Positions 1-6,890 of a stretch of DNA of 13,192 nucleotides are shown piece by piece (the first letter of the stretch is position 1; every line of letters starts with the position of its first letter). The translations under genes were made by a program, and so were the position numbers. Origin of the DNA: CAZDYP01 sp964509505 (lineage in GTDB: Bacteria; Chloroflexota; Anaerolineae; JACRMK01); assembly GCA_964509505.1 (NCBI GenBank), contig CAZDYP010000155.1, positions 1 through 13,192 on the forward strand. Direction: 5' to 3'. Under the pieces are notes generated by a model, which searched no databases, was not told the DNA's origin, and was given only the letters and a program-made list of their open reading frames with translations.

Positions 1-461
1 AAGAAGTCGTCCTCGGCAAAGGGCGTGGTGATTTTGTAGGTGCCTAGCACGCGCCAGCTGGGTTGCCCATTCGTCCGATTTTGCGCGATACGCAGTTGGT
101 CGGCGTTGAGCTCCAGCTCAAAGGTTAGCCGCACCGATTCGCCCGCCTGAATCGCGTGCGGGGTGAAGGGCCCATAGGTTTTGCCTAAATCAACATGATT
201 GGCTTGCAGGTACAATTCCAGTTCACGCACACGCAACACGACGCGCGAGCGATTTTGGATCTCGATGACGAGGCGCGCAGCAGGTTGGGGCGCATCCGTG
301 AGGGTGAGGCTCTCGACGCGCCAGAAAAAATTTTGCAGCGAATAGACCGTGTTCACGTAGTCGCTGCTGACCTGCGCGAGGGCAAAGACGCTGAGTCCGA
401 TAAGCGCGAGCCAAAATGTGGTGGAGAGTAGAGAGTGGAGAGTGGAGAAATGGGATCTCAT
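1..461 (-). CDS. Membrane-anchored protein, LEA-14/WHy-like (partial)
   Basis: This open frame runs from an ATG at 461 off the left edge, giving 153 codons without a stop; the C-terminus is missing. Residues about 15-31 (from TTFWLALIG to FALAQV) form one hydrophobic segment, suggesting an N-terminal membrane anchor or uncleaved signal. The rest is soluble and beta-rich: RLVIEIQNRSR, then ELELYLQANHVDLGK, then IQAGESVRLTFELEL. This alternation of a bonded-strand region, a short extracellular loop and a hydrophobic strand resembles LEA-14/WHy-type beta-sandwich proteins, but I do not recognise a specific family, so the functional label is weak. No good Shine-Dalgarno precedes the ATG. Residues 5-14 are encoded by a 7-bp tandem array, so the native start may have been altered. 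It is downstream of, and co-oriented with, the broken four-helix-bundle gene and the SUMF1-like gene. Confidence 0.6.
   Translation of the reverse strand, partial: MRSHFSTLHSLLSTTFWLALIGLSVFALAQVSSDYVNTVYSLQNFFWRVESLTLTDAPQPAARLVIEIQNRSRVVLRVRELELYLQANHVDLGKTYGPFTPHAIQAGESVRLTFELELNADQLRIAQNRTNGQPSWRVLGTYKITTPFAEDDF
421..448. repeat. 7-bp tandem array (GTGGAGA units)
   Basis: Four consecutive 7-bp units are visible on the plus strand: GTGGAGA, GTAGAGA, GTGGAGA, GTGGAGA. The array ends next to AGAAATGGG (446-454), which recurs inverted at 694-702. It lies inside the first codons of the leftmost gene and contributes a low-complexity stretch to that protein. Confidence 0.8.
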
Positions 462-480
462 CTCAGGAGCGCCGCTTACG

Positions 481-648
481 CTATGCTTCAGCGATGGTCG
501 CGCAAACGGAACGTGAAGCGCGACGCAGTTGCTCGGTTAAACTGTACCGTTCCTCAGTTGAAAAGGTCTTTGTAAGTTCGTAAATGCGAATTGCCGATTC
601 GAATGCCTGTTGATACACGCGCAGCTCCCGATAATCCTTGACGGGCAT
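481..648 (-). pseudogene. Truncated four-helix bundle protein (S23/IVP type)
   Basis: The 55-codon frame starts at ATG 648 behind a strong Shine-Dalgarno (GAGGAGG, about 651-658). It begins MPVKDYRELRVYQQAF and continues with RIYELTKTF, EERYSLTEQLRRASRSVCA and TIAEA. This is the first half of the four-helix bundle family (TIGR02436), related to proteins encoded in 23S rRNA intervening sequences and normally about 115-125 residues long. Family members continue IAEAWRKRRY; here the Trp codon is TAG (481-483), and the next codons read R-K-R-R-S before a second stop (TGA, 463-465). The last two helices are absent. The exact continuation of the motif past the stop argues for a real nonsense mutation followed by loss of the 3' half. 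The molecular role of intact homologues is poorly understood. A short functional peptide cannot be excluded. Confidence 0.8.
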
Positions 649-671
649 AGCTCCTCCTCAAAAACGTCTCT

Positions 672-692
672 TCACGCTTCACGCTCCACGCT
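672..692. repeat. 7-bp tandem array (TCACGCT/CCACGCT)
   Basis: Three 7-bp units lie end to end on the plus strand: TCACGCT (672-678), TCACGCT (679-685) and CCACGCT (686-692). The array lies between the SUMF1-like gene's stop codon and the ribosome binding site of the four-helix-bundle remnant, so it is transcribed as AGCGTGR units. Confidence 0.8.
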
Positions 693-702
693 CCCCATTT
701 CT

Positions 703-1659
703 TCACACGCGCATGTTCGGTGGAATCGTCGCCGCGCACCGCAATCCTGTATTCAGATACGCAAAGTCAGGAGGATTGCGATAGCGTTGCGCGCAACGGA
801 AGTGATCTTCGAAGTAGCTGCTCCATGTCCCACCCCGCAACACACGAGAACCTTGCGCCTGCCAATCTTCGCGCCCATCATCCGCAACATACGGATATGG
901 TTTGTAGAGTGAGCTCGTCCACTCCCACACGTTGCCCGCCATATCTTGCGCGCCGTAAGGACTGTCGCCTTGCGGCGAGAATTGGCCGGGCTTCGAGACG
1001 TGACCTATCGGATTATCGCCAACGCTGTTGTTGCAACGCGTCGCATCAAATTCGTTGCCCCAAGGATAACGGCGCGCGTCCGTACCGCGCGCGGCTTTCT
1101 CCCATTCGGCTTCCGTCGGCAAGCGCTTGCCAACCCATTGCGCGTACACCAACGCCTCATACCAATTGACGCCAACGAGTGGCAACTCTTTCTGGTTCCA
1201 ATCAGAGTCAAACCAATAACGCGGCGCGCGCCGCAGCTCGTTGAAGTAAATGTGTTGGCGCGCCGCCTCCTGCTCCTTCCAGGCGTCTGACGTTTCTTCG
1301 TAAGAGACCTCTTCCCAGAACTCCGCGAATTGCCCATTCGTCACAGGCGCGCGATCCAGGTAAAACGAATTGACCCAAACCGTATGCGCTGGCTTTTCGT
1401 TTTCATTCTCGTCGCTGCCCATCGTGAACTCGCCCGCCGGCACGAACACCATACCTGGCGGCGTGAGTGCGCTGAGGAAGTTGACGGCGAGGGGCCAATT
1501 GACGCGCGTCAACGCTTCGACGGCTTGTGATTTGAACGGCGAATTTTTGCCGATGAGGCTGATGAGCTGCGCGACCAACCCCTCCGCGTTGGCGGGCGGC
1601 GTCGCGCGACTCGCGACAGCGTGTGCAAGAAAATCGTGAATGAGTTGTTCGTCTGACAT
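703..1659 (-). CDS. SUMF1/FGE-like domain protein
   Basis: A 318-residue protein. The ATG at 1659 is chosen because an AAGGA ribosome binding site lies just upstream; the frame stays open to 1821 but that extension is unlike protein. Residues 1-68 are a helical N-terminal region of unknown role. Residues 69-310 form the formylglycine-generating-enzyme/sulfatase-modifying-factor fold: MVFVPAGEFTMGSD (70-83), LVGVNWYEALVYAQW with GKRLPTEAEWEKAARG (161-192), YPWGNEF (198-204), GAQDMAGNVWEW (236-247), RVLRGGTW (272-279) and a closing NTGLRCA (303-309). True FGE oxidises a sulfatase cysteine with two active-site cysteines between the RGG(S/T) motif and the R-C-A motif. Here that interval (278-288) has none; only C209, C289 and C308 occur. 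I therefore infer a SUMF1-fold protein with another role, binding or signalling, rather than sulfatase maturation. No sulfatase gene is in view. Confidence 0.88.
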   Translation of the reverse strand: MSDEQLIHDFLAHAVASRATPPANAEGLVAQLISLIGKNSPFKSQAVEALTRVNWPLAVNFLSALTPPGMVFVPAGEFTMGSDENENEKPAHTVWVNSFYLDRAPVTNGQFAEFWEEVSYEETSDAWKEQEAARQHIYFNELRRAPRYWFDSDWNQKELPLVGVNWYEALVYAQWVGKRLPTEAEWEKAARGTDARRYPWGNEFDATRCNNSVGDNPIGHVSKPGQFSPQGDSPYGAQDMAGNVWEWTSSLYKPYPYVADDGREDWQAQGSRVLRGGTWSSYFEDHFRCAQRYRNPPDFAYLNTGLRCAATIPPNMRV

Positions 1660-1999
1660 GATTATTTTCCTTGAGAGCTCGTAATAAAGATGATGCCTCC
1701 GCTGCCGCTGAAATAGAGTAGGGCGGAGAAAAACGCTTGGCGGGTTGCACGCACATTCCGCCTTGAGCATTTTCACGACGGCGCAAGTAGCGAGTATAAC
1801 GACAACGCGCTTGCAATTCAAATTGAGGTTAGTTACAATGCCGTCAGCCTCTCCGCCTAATATAGGATTCCTAAATATGGGTGAATGAGTAACTCAGCCT
1901 TGTGAGGGGTTTGAACCTTCGCATGGGTTATGGCATTCACAGCCCAGTGAGGAACACTATATGCAACCTGCGCCCATGTAGGTGTGTGAAGGAACCTGT
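1660..1999. other. Divergent intergenic region (340 bp)
   Basis: This stretch separates the minus-strand SUMF1-like gene from the plus-strand sensor gene. It contains the minus-strand promoter listed separately. On the plus side an AT-rich patch near 1858-1877 (TAATATAGGATTCCTAAATA) includes the small palindrome TAGGATTCCTA and could hold the sensor gene's -10 region, but I see no convincing -35 at good spacing. No RNA gene or coding region is evident. Confidence 0.5.
1793..1821 (-). promoter_or_regulatory. Sigma-70-like promoter for the SUMF1-like gene
   Basis: On the minus strand TTGAAT (1816-1821) and TATACT (1793-1798) are separated by 17 nt. This matches the vegetative -35/-10 consensus in 10 of 12 positions. 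It lies about 134 bp upstream of the ATG at 1659. Confidence 0.45.
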
Positions 2000-4846
2000 A
2001 TGCCGACTGCGCTGCGGGTGCTGATCGTCGAGCATCGGCGCCCTGTGATAGATTCAATCTTATACGAATTGCGTCGCGCGGATTTCGAGCCGAGCTGGCA
2101 GCGCGTCGAGACGGCAGCGGATTATGTGACGCAACTCACCGCGTCTCCCACACGCCCCGAGTTGATCTTGGCCGCTGAACAGCTGCCCCACTTTGATGGA
2201 CTGAGCGCTTTGCAGCGCTTGAAAGAGCGCGGGCTAGACATACCGTTCATACTCATTGCCGAGATGTTGAGCGAAGCGCTCGTTGCGGCGGCGATGACGT
2301 TGGGCGCCGCCGATTGTCTGCGCCAAGATCGGTTGGAGCGACTAGGGTCAGCGGTGGCATACGCCCTGGCGCAGCAACAACTGCGCGCCAGCGAAGCGCG
2401 TTTTCAAACGCTCATCGAAAATAGCGCAGACGCAATTGTGTTGGTTGATCGTCACGGCGCGGCTATGTACAGCAGCCCAACGGTGAGCCGCATTTTAGGT
2501 TACACGCCGAGTGAATTTATTGGGCGCAGTCCATTCGCGCACATCCATCCCGACGATGTTGCCGCCAACTACGCGCTGTTCACACAATTGGTGCGCGATT
2601 CGATGCAACGCGCTACCGCGCAATTGCGGTTGCGCCACAAAGACGGTTCGTGGCGCTGGATCGAGGCAACAGCCGCCAACCTGTTGGCTGAGCCTAGCAT
2701 CGGCGCAGTGGTGATCAATTATCGTGACATCACCGAACGCAAGCAAGCCGAACAGGAAATCCAACGCCGCGCTGATCAATTTGCCGCGCTGTATCAAACG
2801 GCGGCAGAGCTCGCAGCGCAATCCGACCTATCGCCTTTGCTACAAACCATCGTCACGCGCGCCACATCATTGTTGGCGACGCCCGTCGGCGGCATCTATC
2901 TGTATAACGCCTCGCGCAACGACTTAGAATTGACGGTCTTTCATGGCGCAGCGCTGCCCTATCGCACGCGCGTGCCCTGTGGCGAAGGGGTGGTGGGGCG
3001 TGTCGCGCAAACGCGCGAGCCACTGGTCATTGACGACTATCGCTCGTGGCCTCATCGCATGCAGACGGCATCCAGTATCACCTTCAGCGCGGTGCTGGCG
3101 GTGCCGATGCTTTATAGCGGCGAGTTAGTCGGCGTCTTGCTCGTCAGCGAAAACCGCACGGAGGCGCGCAAGTTCACCGAAGCAGATACGCAACTGCTCG
3201 CGCTGTTTGGCGGGCAAGCCGCCAGCGCCGTGCACCAAACACGCTTGTTGGCGGAAACGCGCCAACGTCTGCTCGAACTCGAAACGGTCAACAAAGTGTC
3301 AACGGCGTTGCGCGCCGCACGCACGCTGGACGAGATGCTGCCTATCTTGCTGGACGAAACGCTGACGGCGTTGCACACGACGACGGGCTCAATCTGGATT
3401 TACGATGAGACAGTCAATCTCTTGCGGCGAGCAGGCACGCGCAGCTGGGCGGCGCGCACTGCCGACACGTTGAAAGCGTCAGAGGGCATCGTCGGACACG
3501 TGTTCACGACGGGGCAGATATATCGCACGCGCTCGTACAAACAAGACCCGCGCACATATAGTCCTACGTTGCCACAGATCCCCGACGATTGGGGCGGGGC
3601 GGGTGTGCCGATTCGCACGGCGAACGAGATCATTGGCGTCATCTTTATTTCAGTACAACTACCGCGCGAGTTGAGCGACAGAGAAATTCATCTCCTGACC
3701 ACGATTGCCGAAATTGCGGGCAACGCCATTCATCGCACACGCTTGCGCGAACAAGCCGAACAACAGGTGCAGCGGTTGGCGGCGTTGCGTTCGATTGACT
3801 TAGCCATCACCGCAAATCTTGAATTGGAGGCGACCTTAGGCTTGTTGTTGGAGCAAGGACTCAGGCAGCTGCGCGTGGATGCGATGGCCATTTTGTTGTT
3901 GGATACGCCCAGTCAACAATTGACCTATACGCTCGGACGCGGCTTTCGCACCAACGAGATCACACACACACAGCTGCGAGTGGGCGAGGGTTATGCGGGT
4001 CGCGCAGCCAGTGAGCGCCGTCTCGTCTCGGCGCTACATCTTTCAGCGGCGAACGAACCATTTGCGCGTCCGGCCTTGCTCGCAGCGGAACAATTCGTTG
4101 CCTACTGTGCTGTGCCGCTCATCGTCAAAAGCGCAGTCAAGGGCGTGCTAGAAATTTTCCACCGCGCACCGCTGACGCCCGACAGTACGTGGCTGGACTT
4201 TTTGGAGACGTTGGCAGGGCAGGCGGCGATTGCCGTTGACAACGCCGAGCTCGTCAACAACCTGCAACGCACCAACCTCGAACTTGCGCTGGCGTATGAC
4301 ACCACGCTCGAAGGCTGGTCACGCGCGCTTGATCTGCGCGATAAAGAAACCGAAGGTCATACGCTGCGCGTGACCGAGTTGACCTTGAAGCTGGCTCAGG
4401 CGATGGGCTTGAGCGAGGCTGAGTTGGTGAACATACGGCGCGGCGCCTTGCTGCACGACATCGGCAAAATGGGCATTCCCGATCACATTTTGCTGAAGAC
4501 GGGTCCGCTGAACGAGAGCGAATGGAGCATTATGCGTAAGCACGCTGAGTATGCTCATCGCTTGCTCTCACCCATTGGCTTTCTGCATCCGGCGCTAGAT
4601 ATTCCGTATTGTCATCACGAACGGTGGGACGGCACGGGTTATCCGCGCGGCTTGCGCGGCGAAGAGATTCCCTTGGCGGCGCGCATCTTTGCGGTGGTGG
4701 ATGTGTGGGATGCGCTGCGTTCGGACAGACCCTATCGCGCTGCTTGGCCCGAAGATCAGGTATGGGCGCACATTCGCTCGTTGGCTGGCACACACTTCGA
4801 CCCGCAAGTGGTCGAGCAGTTCGAGCGTATGTTAGGGCATACTTAG
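2000..4846 (+). CDS. Receiver-like/PAS/GAF/GAF/GAF/HD-GYP sensor phosphodiesterase
   Basis: A 948-residue soluble signalling protein. The ATG at 2000 is preferred over the upstream in-frame GTG (1982) because GAAGGA sits 6-8 nt before it. Domains in order: receiver-like (about 4-118), PAS (about 135-250, with IENSADAIVLVD and ILGYTPSEFIG), three GAF domains (about 260-415, 425-585, 595-755), and HD-GYP (about 770-945). The catalytic domain looks intact: HDIGKMGIPD (H819, D820), RKH (H848), HHERWDGTGYP (872-882) and VVDVWDAL. HD-GYP enzymes hydrolyse cyclic di-GMP, so this protein should lower that messenger in response to a ligand or redox signal sensed by PAS/GAF. The receiver is degenerate: the phospho-acceptor Asp is Ala (ILAAEQLP, about residue 59), and the acidic pair is Glu-His. 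No membrane segment or signal peptide is seen. The assignment is firm; the signal is unknown. Confidence 0.93.
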   Translation: MPTALRVLIVEHRRPVIDSILYELRRADFEPSWQRVETAADYVTQLTASPTRPELILAAEQLPHFDGLSALQRLKERGLDIPFILIAEMLSEALVAAAMTLGAADCLRQDRLERLGSAVAYALAQQQLRASEARFQTLIENSADAIVLVDRHGAAMYSSPTVSRILGYTPSEFIGRSPFAHIHPDDVAANYALFTQLVRDSMQRATAQLRLRHKDGSWRWIEATAANLLAEPSIGAVVINYRDITERKQAEQEIQRRADQFAALYQTAAELAAQSDLSPLLQTIVTRATSLLATPVGGIYLYNASRNDLELTVFHGAALPYRTRVPCGEGVVGRVAQTREPLVIDDYRSWPHRMQTASSITFSAVLAVPMLYSGELVGVLLVSENRTEARKFTEADTQLLALFGGQAASAVHQTRLLAETRQRLLELETVNKVSTALRAARTLDEMLPILLDETLTALHTTTGSIWIYDETVNLLRRAGTRSWAARTADTLKASEGIVGHVFTTGQIYRTRSYKQDPRTYSPTLPQIPDDWGGAGVPIRTANEIIGVIFISVQLPRELSDREIHLLTTIAEIAGNAIHRTRLREQAEQQVQRLAALRSIDLAITANLELEATLGLLLEQGLRQLRVDAMAILLLDTPSQQLTYTLGRGFRTNEITHTQLRVGEGYAGRAASERRLVSALHLSAANEPFARPALLAAEQFVAYCAVPLIVKSAVKGVLEIFHRAPLTPDSTWLDFLETLAGQAAIAVDNAELVNNLQRTNLELALAYDTTLEGWSRALDLRDKETEGHTLRVTELTLKLAQAMGLSEAELVNIRRGALLHDIGKMGIPDHILLKTGPLNESEWSIMRKHAEYAHRLLSPIGFLHPALDIPYCHHERWDGTGYPRGLRGEEIPLAARIFAVVDVWDALRSDRPYRAAWPEDQVWAHIRSLAGTHFDPQVVEQFERMLGHT

Positions 4847-4868
4847 ACCCGAAAGGTTTCTGAGACCT
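4845..4868 (+). terminator. Small hairpin just after the sensor gene
   Basis: AGGTTT (4854-4859) can pair with AGACCT (4863-4868), one pair being G-T, around a 3-nt loop. It starts 8 nt past the stop codon; there is no U-tract. The first 15 bases (4845-4859, AGACCCGAAAGGTTT) recur with one change at 13157-13171, so this may be a dispersed repeat rather than a terminator. Confidence 0.3.
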
Positions 4869-4925
4869 CTAGCATTTTCGTATGGATAAAATCTATCCGC
4901 TTATCCCTAACCTGATTGCAACGTT

Positions 4926-4951
4926 CACGGCGGATATGACCATCCGCCGTG
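4926..4951 (+). terminator. Strong GC-rich hairpin between sensor and ligase genes
   Basis: CACGGCGGAT (4926-4935) pairs perfectly with ATCCGCCGTG (4942-4951) over a 6-nt loop: 10 Watson-Crick pairs, extendable by two T-G wobbles. It lies 80 bp past the sensor stop codon and 94 bp before the ligase start. A T-run (ATTTT) occurs only 10 nt downstream, so it could be an imperfect terminator or a 5'-UTR structure of the ligase. A smaller palindrome, GGATA-N5-TATCC, lies at about 4883-4897. Confidence 0.45.
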
Positions 4952-5044
4952 GGTGCGCTGATTTTGCGACCAACGGGAGTCCCGCGCAAGCAAGCTGCAA
5001 ACAATTTGGGGATGAGCCAATCTATCACATCCCAAGGAGCTACT

Positions 5045-6595
5045 ATGAACCTCGCACAGTTGGCAGATGAGAACATCAAAATTTTTGGCGAGTACGACTT
5101 CCTCACGTTCAACGAGAAGAATTACACGAACGTCGAGCTGCGGCGTCTGGCGTCGCGTCTGGGACATGGCTTGCGGACGCACGGCGTTGGGCCCGGGAGC
5201 AAGGTCGTCGTGTTGCTGCCCAATTGTCCTGAAGTCATCGTCGCATTTCAGGCGGCGCTGCGCTTGGGCGCAACCGTCATTCCCGTGTTGTTTCTGCTTG
5301 GCACACCCGAAATCAAATATATTCTGGAGCATTCCGAAGCAGAGACCATCATCACCAGCTCGTTCTTTGCCGACCGCGTGACAGAAGCGGCGGATGGCGT
5401 GGCAACAGTAAAGCGCATCATCTTCGCGGACGACGCCCCTTCGTCAAGCTCAGGGCAGGTTCACCCCGACACATTCAACGCGCTCATGGCGAATCAACCC
5501 GACGAGTTGCCCTTGTACAACGCAGACGCGCACGAGGTTGCTGTGATGCTCTACACCTCTGGCACGACGGGGCGGCCCAAGGGCGTGATGCTCACACACC
5601 TCAACTTATATGCGAATGCGAAATTATCAGCCGTTACCGCAGAATTTTCGCGCGCCGACTACAATGCGCCGAGCGAAGCGATTGCCCTATTGTGTTTGCC
5701 GCTCGCGCACTCGTACGGCTTGACGGTGATGAACATCGGCTTCCTCACGGGCGCGCGTTACGTGCTGATGACGTGGTTCGACCCCGAAGGCGCGATGCAG
5801 CTGATACAACAACATAAAATCACCAATTTCTCTGGTGTGCCGACAATGTACGTCTATATGCTGAACCATCCCAAGTACAAAGAGTATGATCTGAGCTCGG
5901 TGAAGAGTTGGGGCTCTGGTTCTGCGCCGTTGCCCGTCGAGGTGCAAACCGCCTTTGAGCATCATGTCGGTCAACCGATTCTCGAAGGCTATGGGTTGAG
6001 CGAGCATTCGCCTGTGGTATCATCCAATCGTCCCGACCGCCTGAACAAACACGGTTCGATTGGGCAGCCGATTTTCGGTGTGGAGTTTCGGGTGGTGGAC
6101 GACGATGATCAACCTGTGCCGCTGGGCGAGGTAGGCGAGTTGATCTTACGTGGTCCCTGTGTGATGAAAGGCTATTATAAGCAACCCGATTTGACGGCGC
6201 GCGTACTGCGCCATGGCTGGCTGCATACGGGCGATATGGTGCGTGTGGATGAGGATGGTTATCTGTACATCGTAGAACGCAAAGATGATTTGATCATTCG
6301 CGGCGGCGAGAACATCTATCCGCGCGAAGTCGAGGAAGCGCTCTACAAACATCCAAGCGTGGCGGAAACATCGGTGGTAGGTGCGCCCGACCCTGAGCTG
6401 GGGCAAGTCGTTCACGCCTTCGTCGTGTTGAAGTCGGGACAGAGCGCCACCGAAGCCGAGCTCATCGCGTTTTGCCAACAGCACATCGCCAAATTCAAAG
6501 CGCCGAAACACATCACATTCTTGGGCGCACTGCCGAAGAATTTGATTGGCAAGACGATACGGAAAGAGTTGAAGCAGCTGGCGGCGAAGCCATAA
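5045..6595 (+). CDS. Acyl-CoA synthetase (FadD-like, AMP-forming)
   Basis: A 516-residue adenylate-forming ligase that would activate a carboxylic acid, probably a fatty acid, with ATP and CoA to acyl-CoA, feeding beta-oxidation or lipid synthesis. The ATG at 5045 has AAGGA 6 nt upstream; the frame is open back to 4949 but that extension lacks a ribosome site. Core motifs are complete: the ATP-binding loop YTSGTTGRPKGVMLTH (170-185), SGSAPLP (291-297), YGLSE (316-320), HTGD (394-397), the hinge and A8 motif RKDDLIIRGGENIYP (412-426), and the catalytic lysine in GKTIRKEL (K503). The length is normal for the family. Substrate chain length cannot be read from sequence; an aromatic acid is possible. 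At residues 132-138 (PSSSSGQ) the DNA resembles a dispersed palindromic repeat (5437-5455) sitting in a variable loop. It is 198 bp from the sensor gene with hairpins between, so probably transcribed separately. Confidence 0.93.
   Translation: MNLAQLADENIKIFGEYDFLTFNEKNYTNVELRRLASRLGHGLRTHGVGPGSKVVVLLPNCPEVIVAFQAALRLGATVIPVLFLLGTPEIKYILEHSEAETIITSSFFADRVTEAADGVATVKRIIFADDAPSSSSGQVHPDTFNALMANQPDELPLYNADAHEVAVMLYTSGTTGRPKGVMLTHLNLYANAKLSAVTAEFSRADYNAPSEAIALLCLPLAHSYGLTVMNIGFLTGARYVLMTWFDPEGAMQLIQQHKITNFSGVPTMYVYMLNHPKYKEYDLSSVKSWGSGSAPLPVEVQTAFEHHVGQPILEGYGLSEHSPVVSSNRPDRLNKHGSIGQPIFGVEFRVVDDDDQPVPLGEVGELILRGPCVMKGYYKQPDLTARVLRHGWLHTGDMVRVDEDGYLYIVERKDDLIIRGGENIYPREVEEALYKHPSVAETSVVGAPDPELGQVVHAFVVLKSGQSATEAELIAFCQQHIAKFKAPKHITFLGALPKNLIGKTIRKELKQLAAKP
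5437..5455 (+). repeat. Repeat-like arm inside the ligase coding sequence
   Basis: CCTTCGTCAAGCTCAGG (5438-5454) differs at one base from CCTTCGACAAGCTCAGG, which I recall as one arm of a palindromic repeat widespread in bacterial intergenic DNA. Here it is translated in frame as Ser-rich codons 132-137. Only one arm is visible, with no complementary partner nearby. Confidence 0.5.
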
Positions 6596-6618
6596 GCCGA
6601 GATCTAGCGAAGGCGCTG

Positions 6619-6645
6619 GCGCGAAAACCCGCGAGGGTTGCGCGG
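6619..6645 (+). terminator. Hairpin after the ligase gene
   Basis: AACCC-GCGA-GGGTT, with a GNRA-type tetraloop, is flanked by GCGC runs that can extend the stem across a small internal loop. It lies about 25-45 bp past the stop codon. No U-tract follows, so termination is only a possibility. Confidence 0.3.
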
Positions 6646-6675
6646 TGAGCTAATCAAGCGCGGTGAGCTAATCAA
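6640..6675. repeat. 18-bp perfect tandem duplication
   Basis: GCGCGGTGAGCTAATCAA occurs twice without a gap (6640-6657 and 6658-6675), followed by GCG of a third copy. The stretch is non-coding, immediately downstream of the ligase gene. Confidence 0.9.
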
Positions 6676-6890
6676 GCGATGAAATAAGACAAACCGCTGC
6701 TCATTCGCAGCTGCAAGCTCAACCCAGGCTCTTGGGATTTGTGTATCGCCTATACTTTCGGCTAGTCCAAACGGCGTGACAAAACTGTTCTTTTGACCCT
6801 GTTCCCCTCAACCACAACGCGCTAAAATACCTCTGCCGAGCGGTGTATGATGCTATGACCGCACGACATCCCCGCGCATGGTTGCTGAGA

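Larger units (their letters stand above)
446..702. repeat. 9-bp inverted repeat bracketing the broken four-helix gene
   Basis: AGAAATGGG at 446-454 recurs as its reverse complement CCCATTTCT at 694-702. Each copy abuts a 7-bp tandem array (421-448 and 672-692), and the truncated four-helix-bundle gene lies between them. The nested arrangement of array, inverted end and gene suggests a single inserted module, but no target-site duplication could be identified. Confidence 0.55.

Noticed and set aside
421..702. Diversity-generating retroelement, suggested by a four-helix-bundle (Avd-like) protein
   Set aside because: There is no reverse transcriptase, template repeat or variable repeat in the window.
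703..1659. Functional sulfatase-activating FGE
   Set aside because: The two catalytic cysteines are missing from the expected interval and no sulfatase is nearby.
1850..1999. Possible tRNA or structured RNA upstream of the sensor gene
   Set aside because: A GGTTTGAACC stretch recalls a T-arm, but no acceptor stem or anticodon arm could be assembled around it.
4882..5070. Small 62-codon plus-strand frame before the ligase
   Set aside because: It runs through the hairpins and the ligase ribosome site, has no ribosome site of its own and looks unlike a protein.
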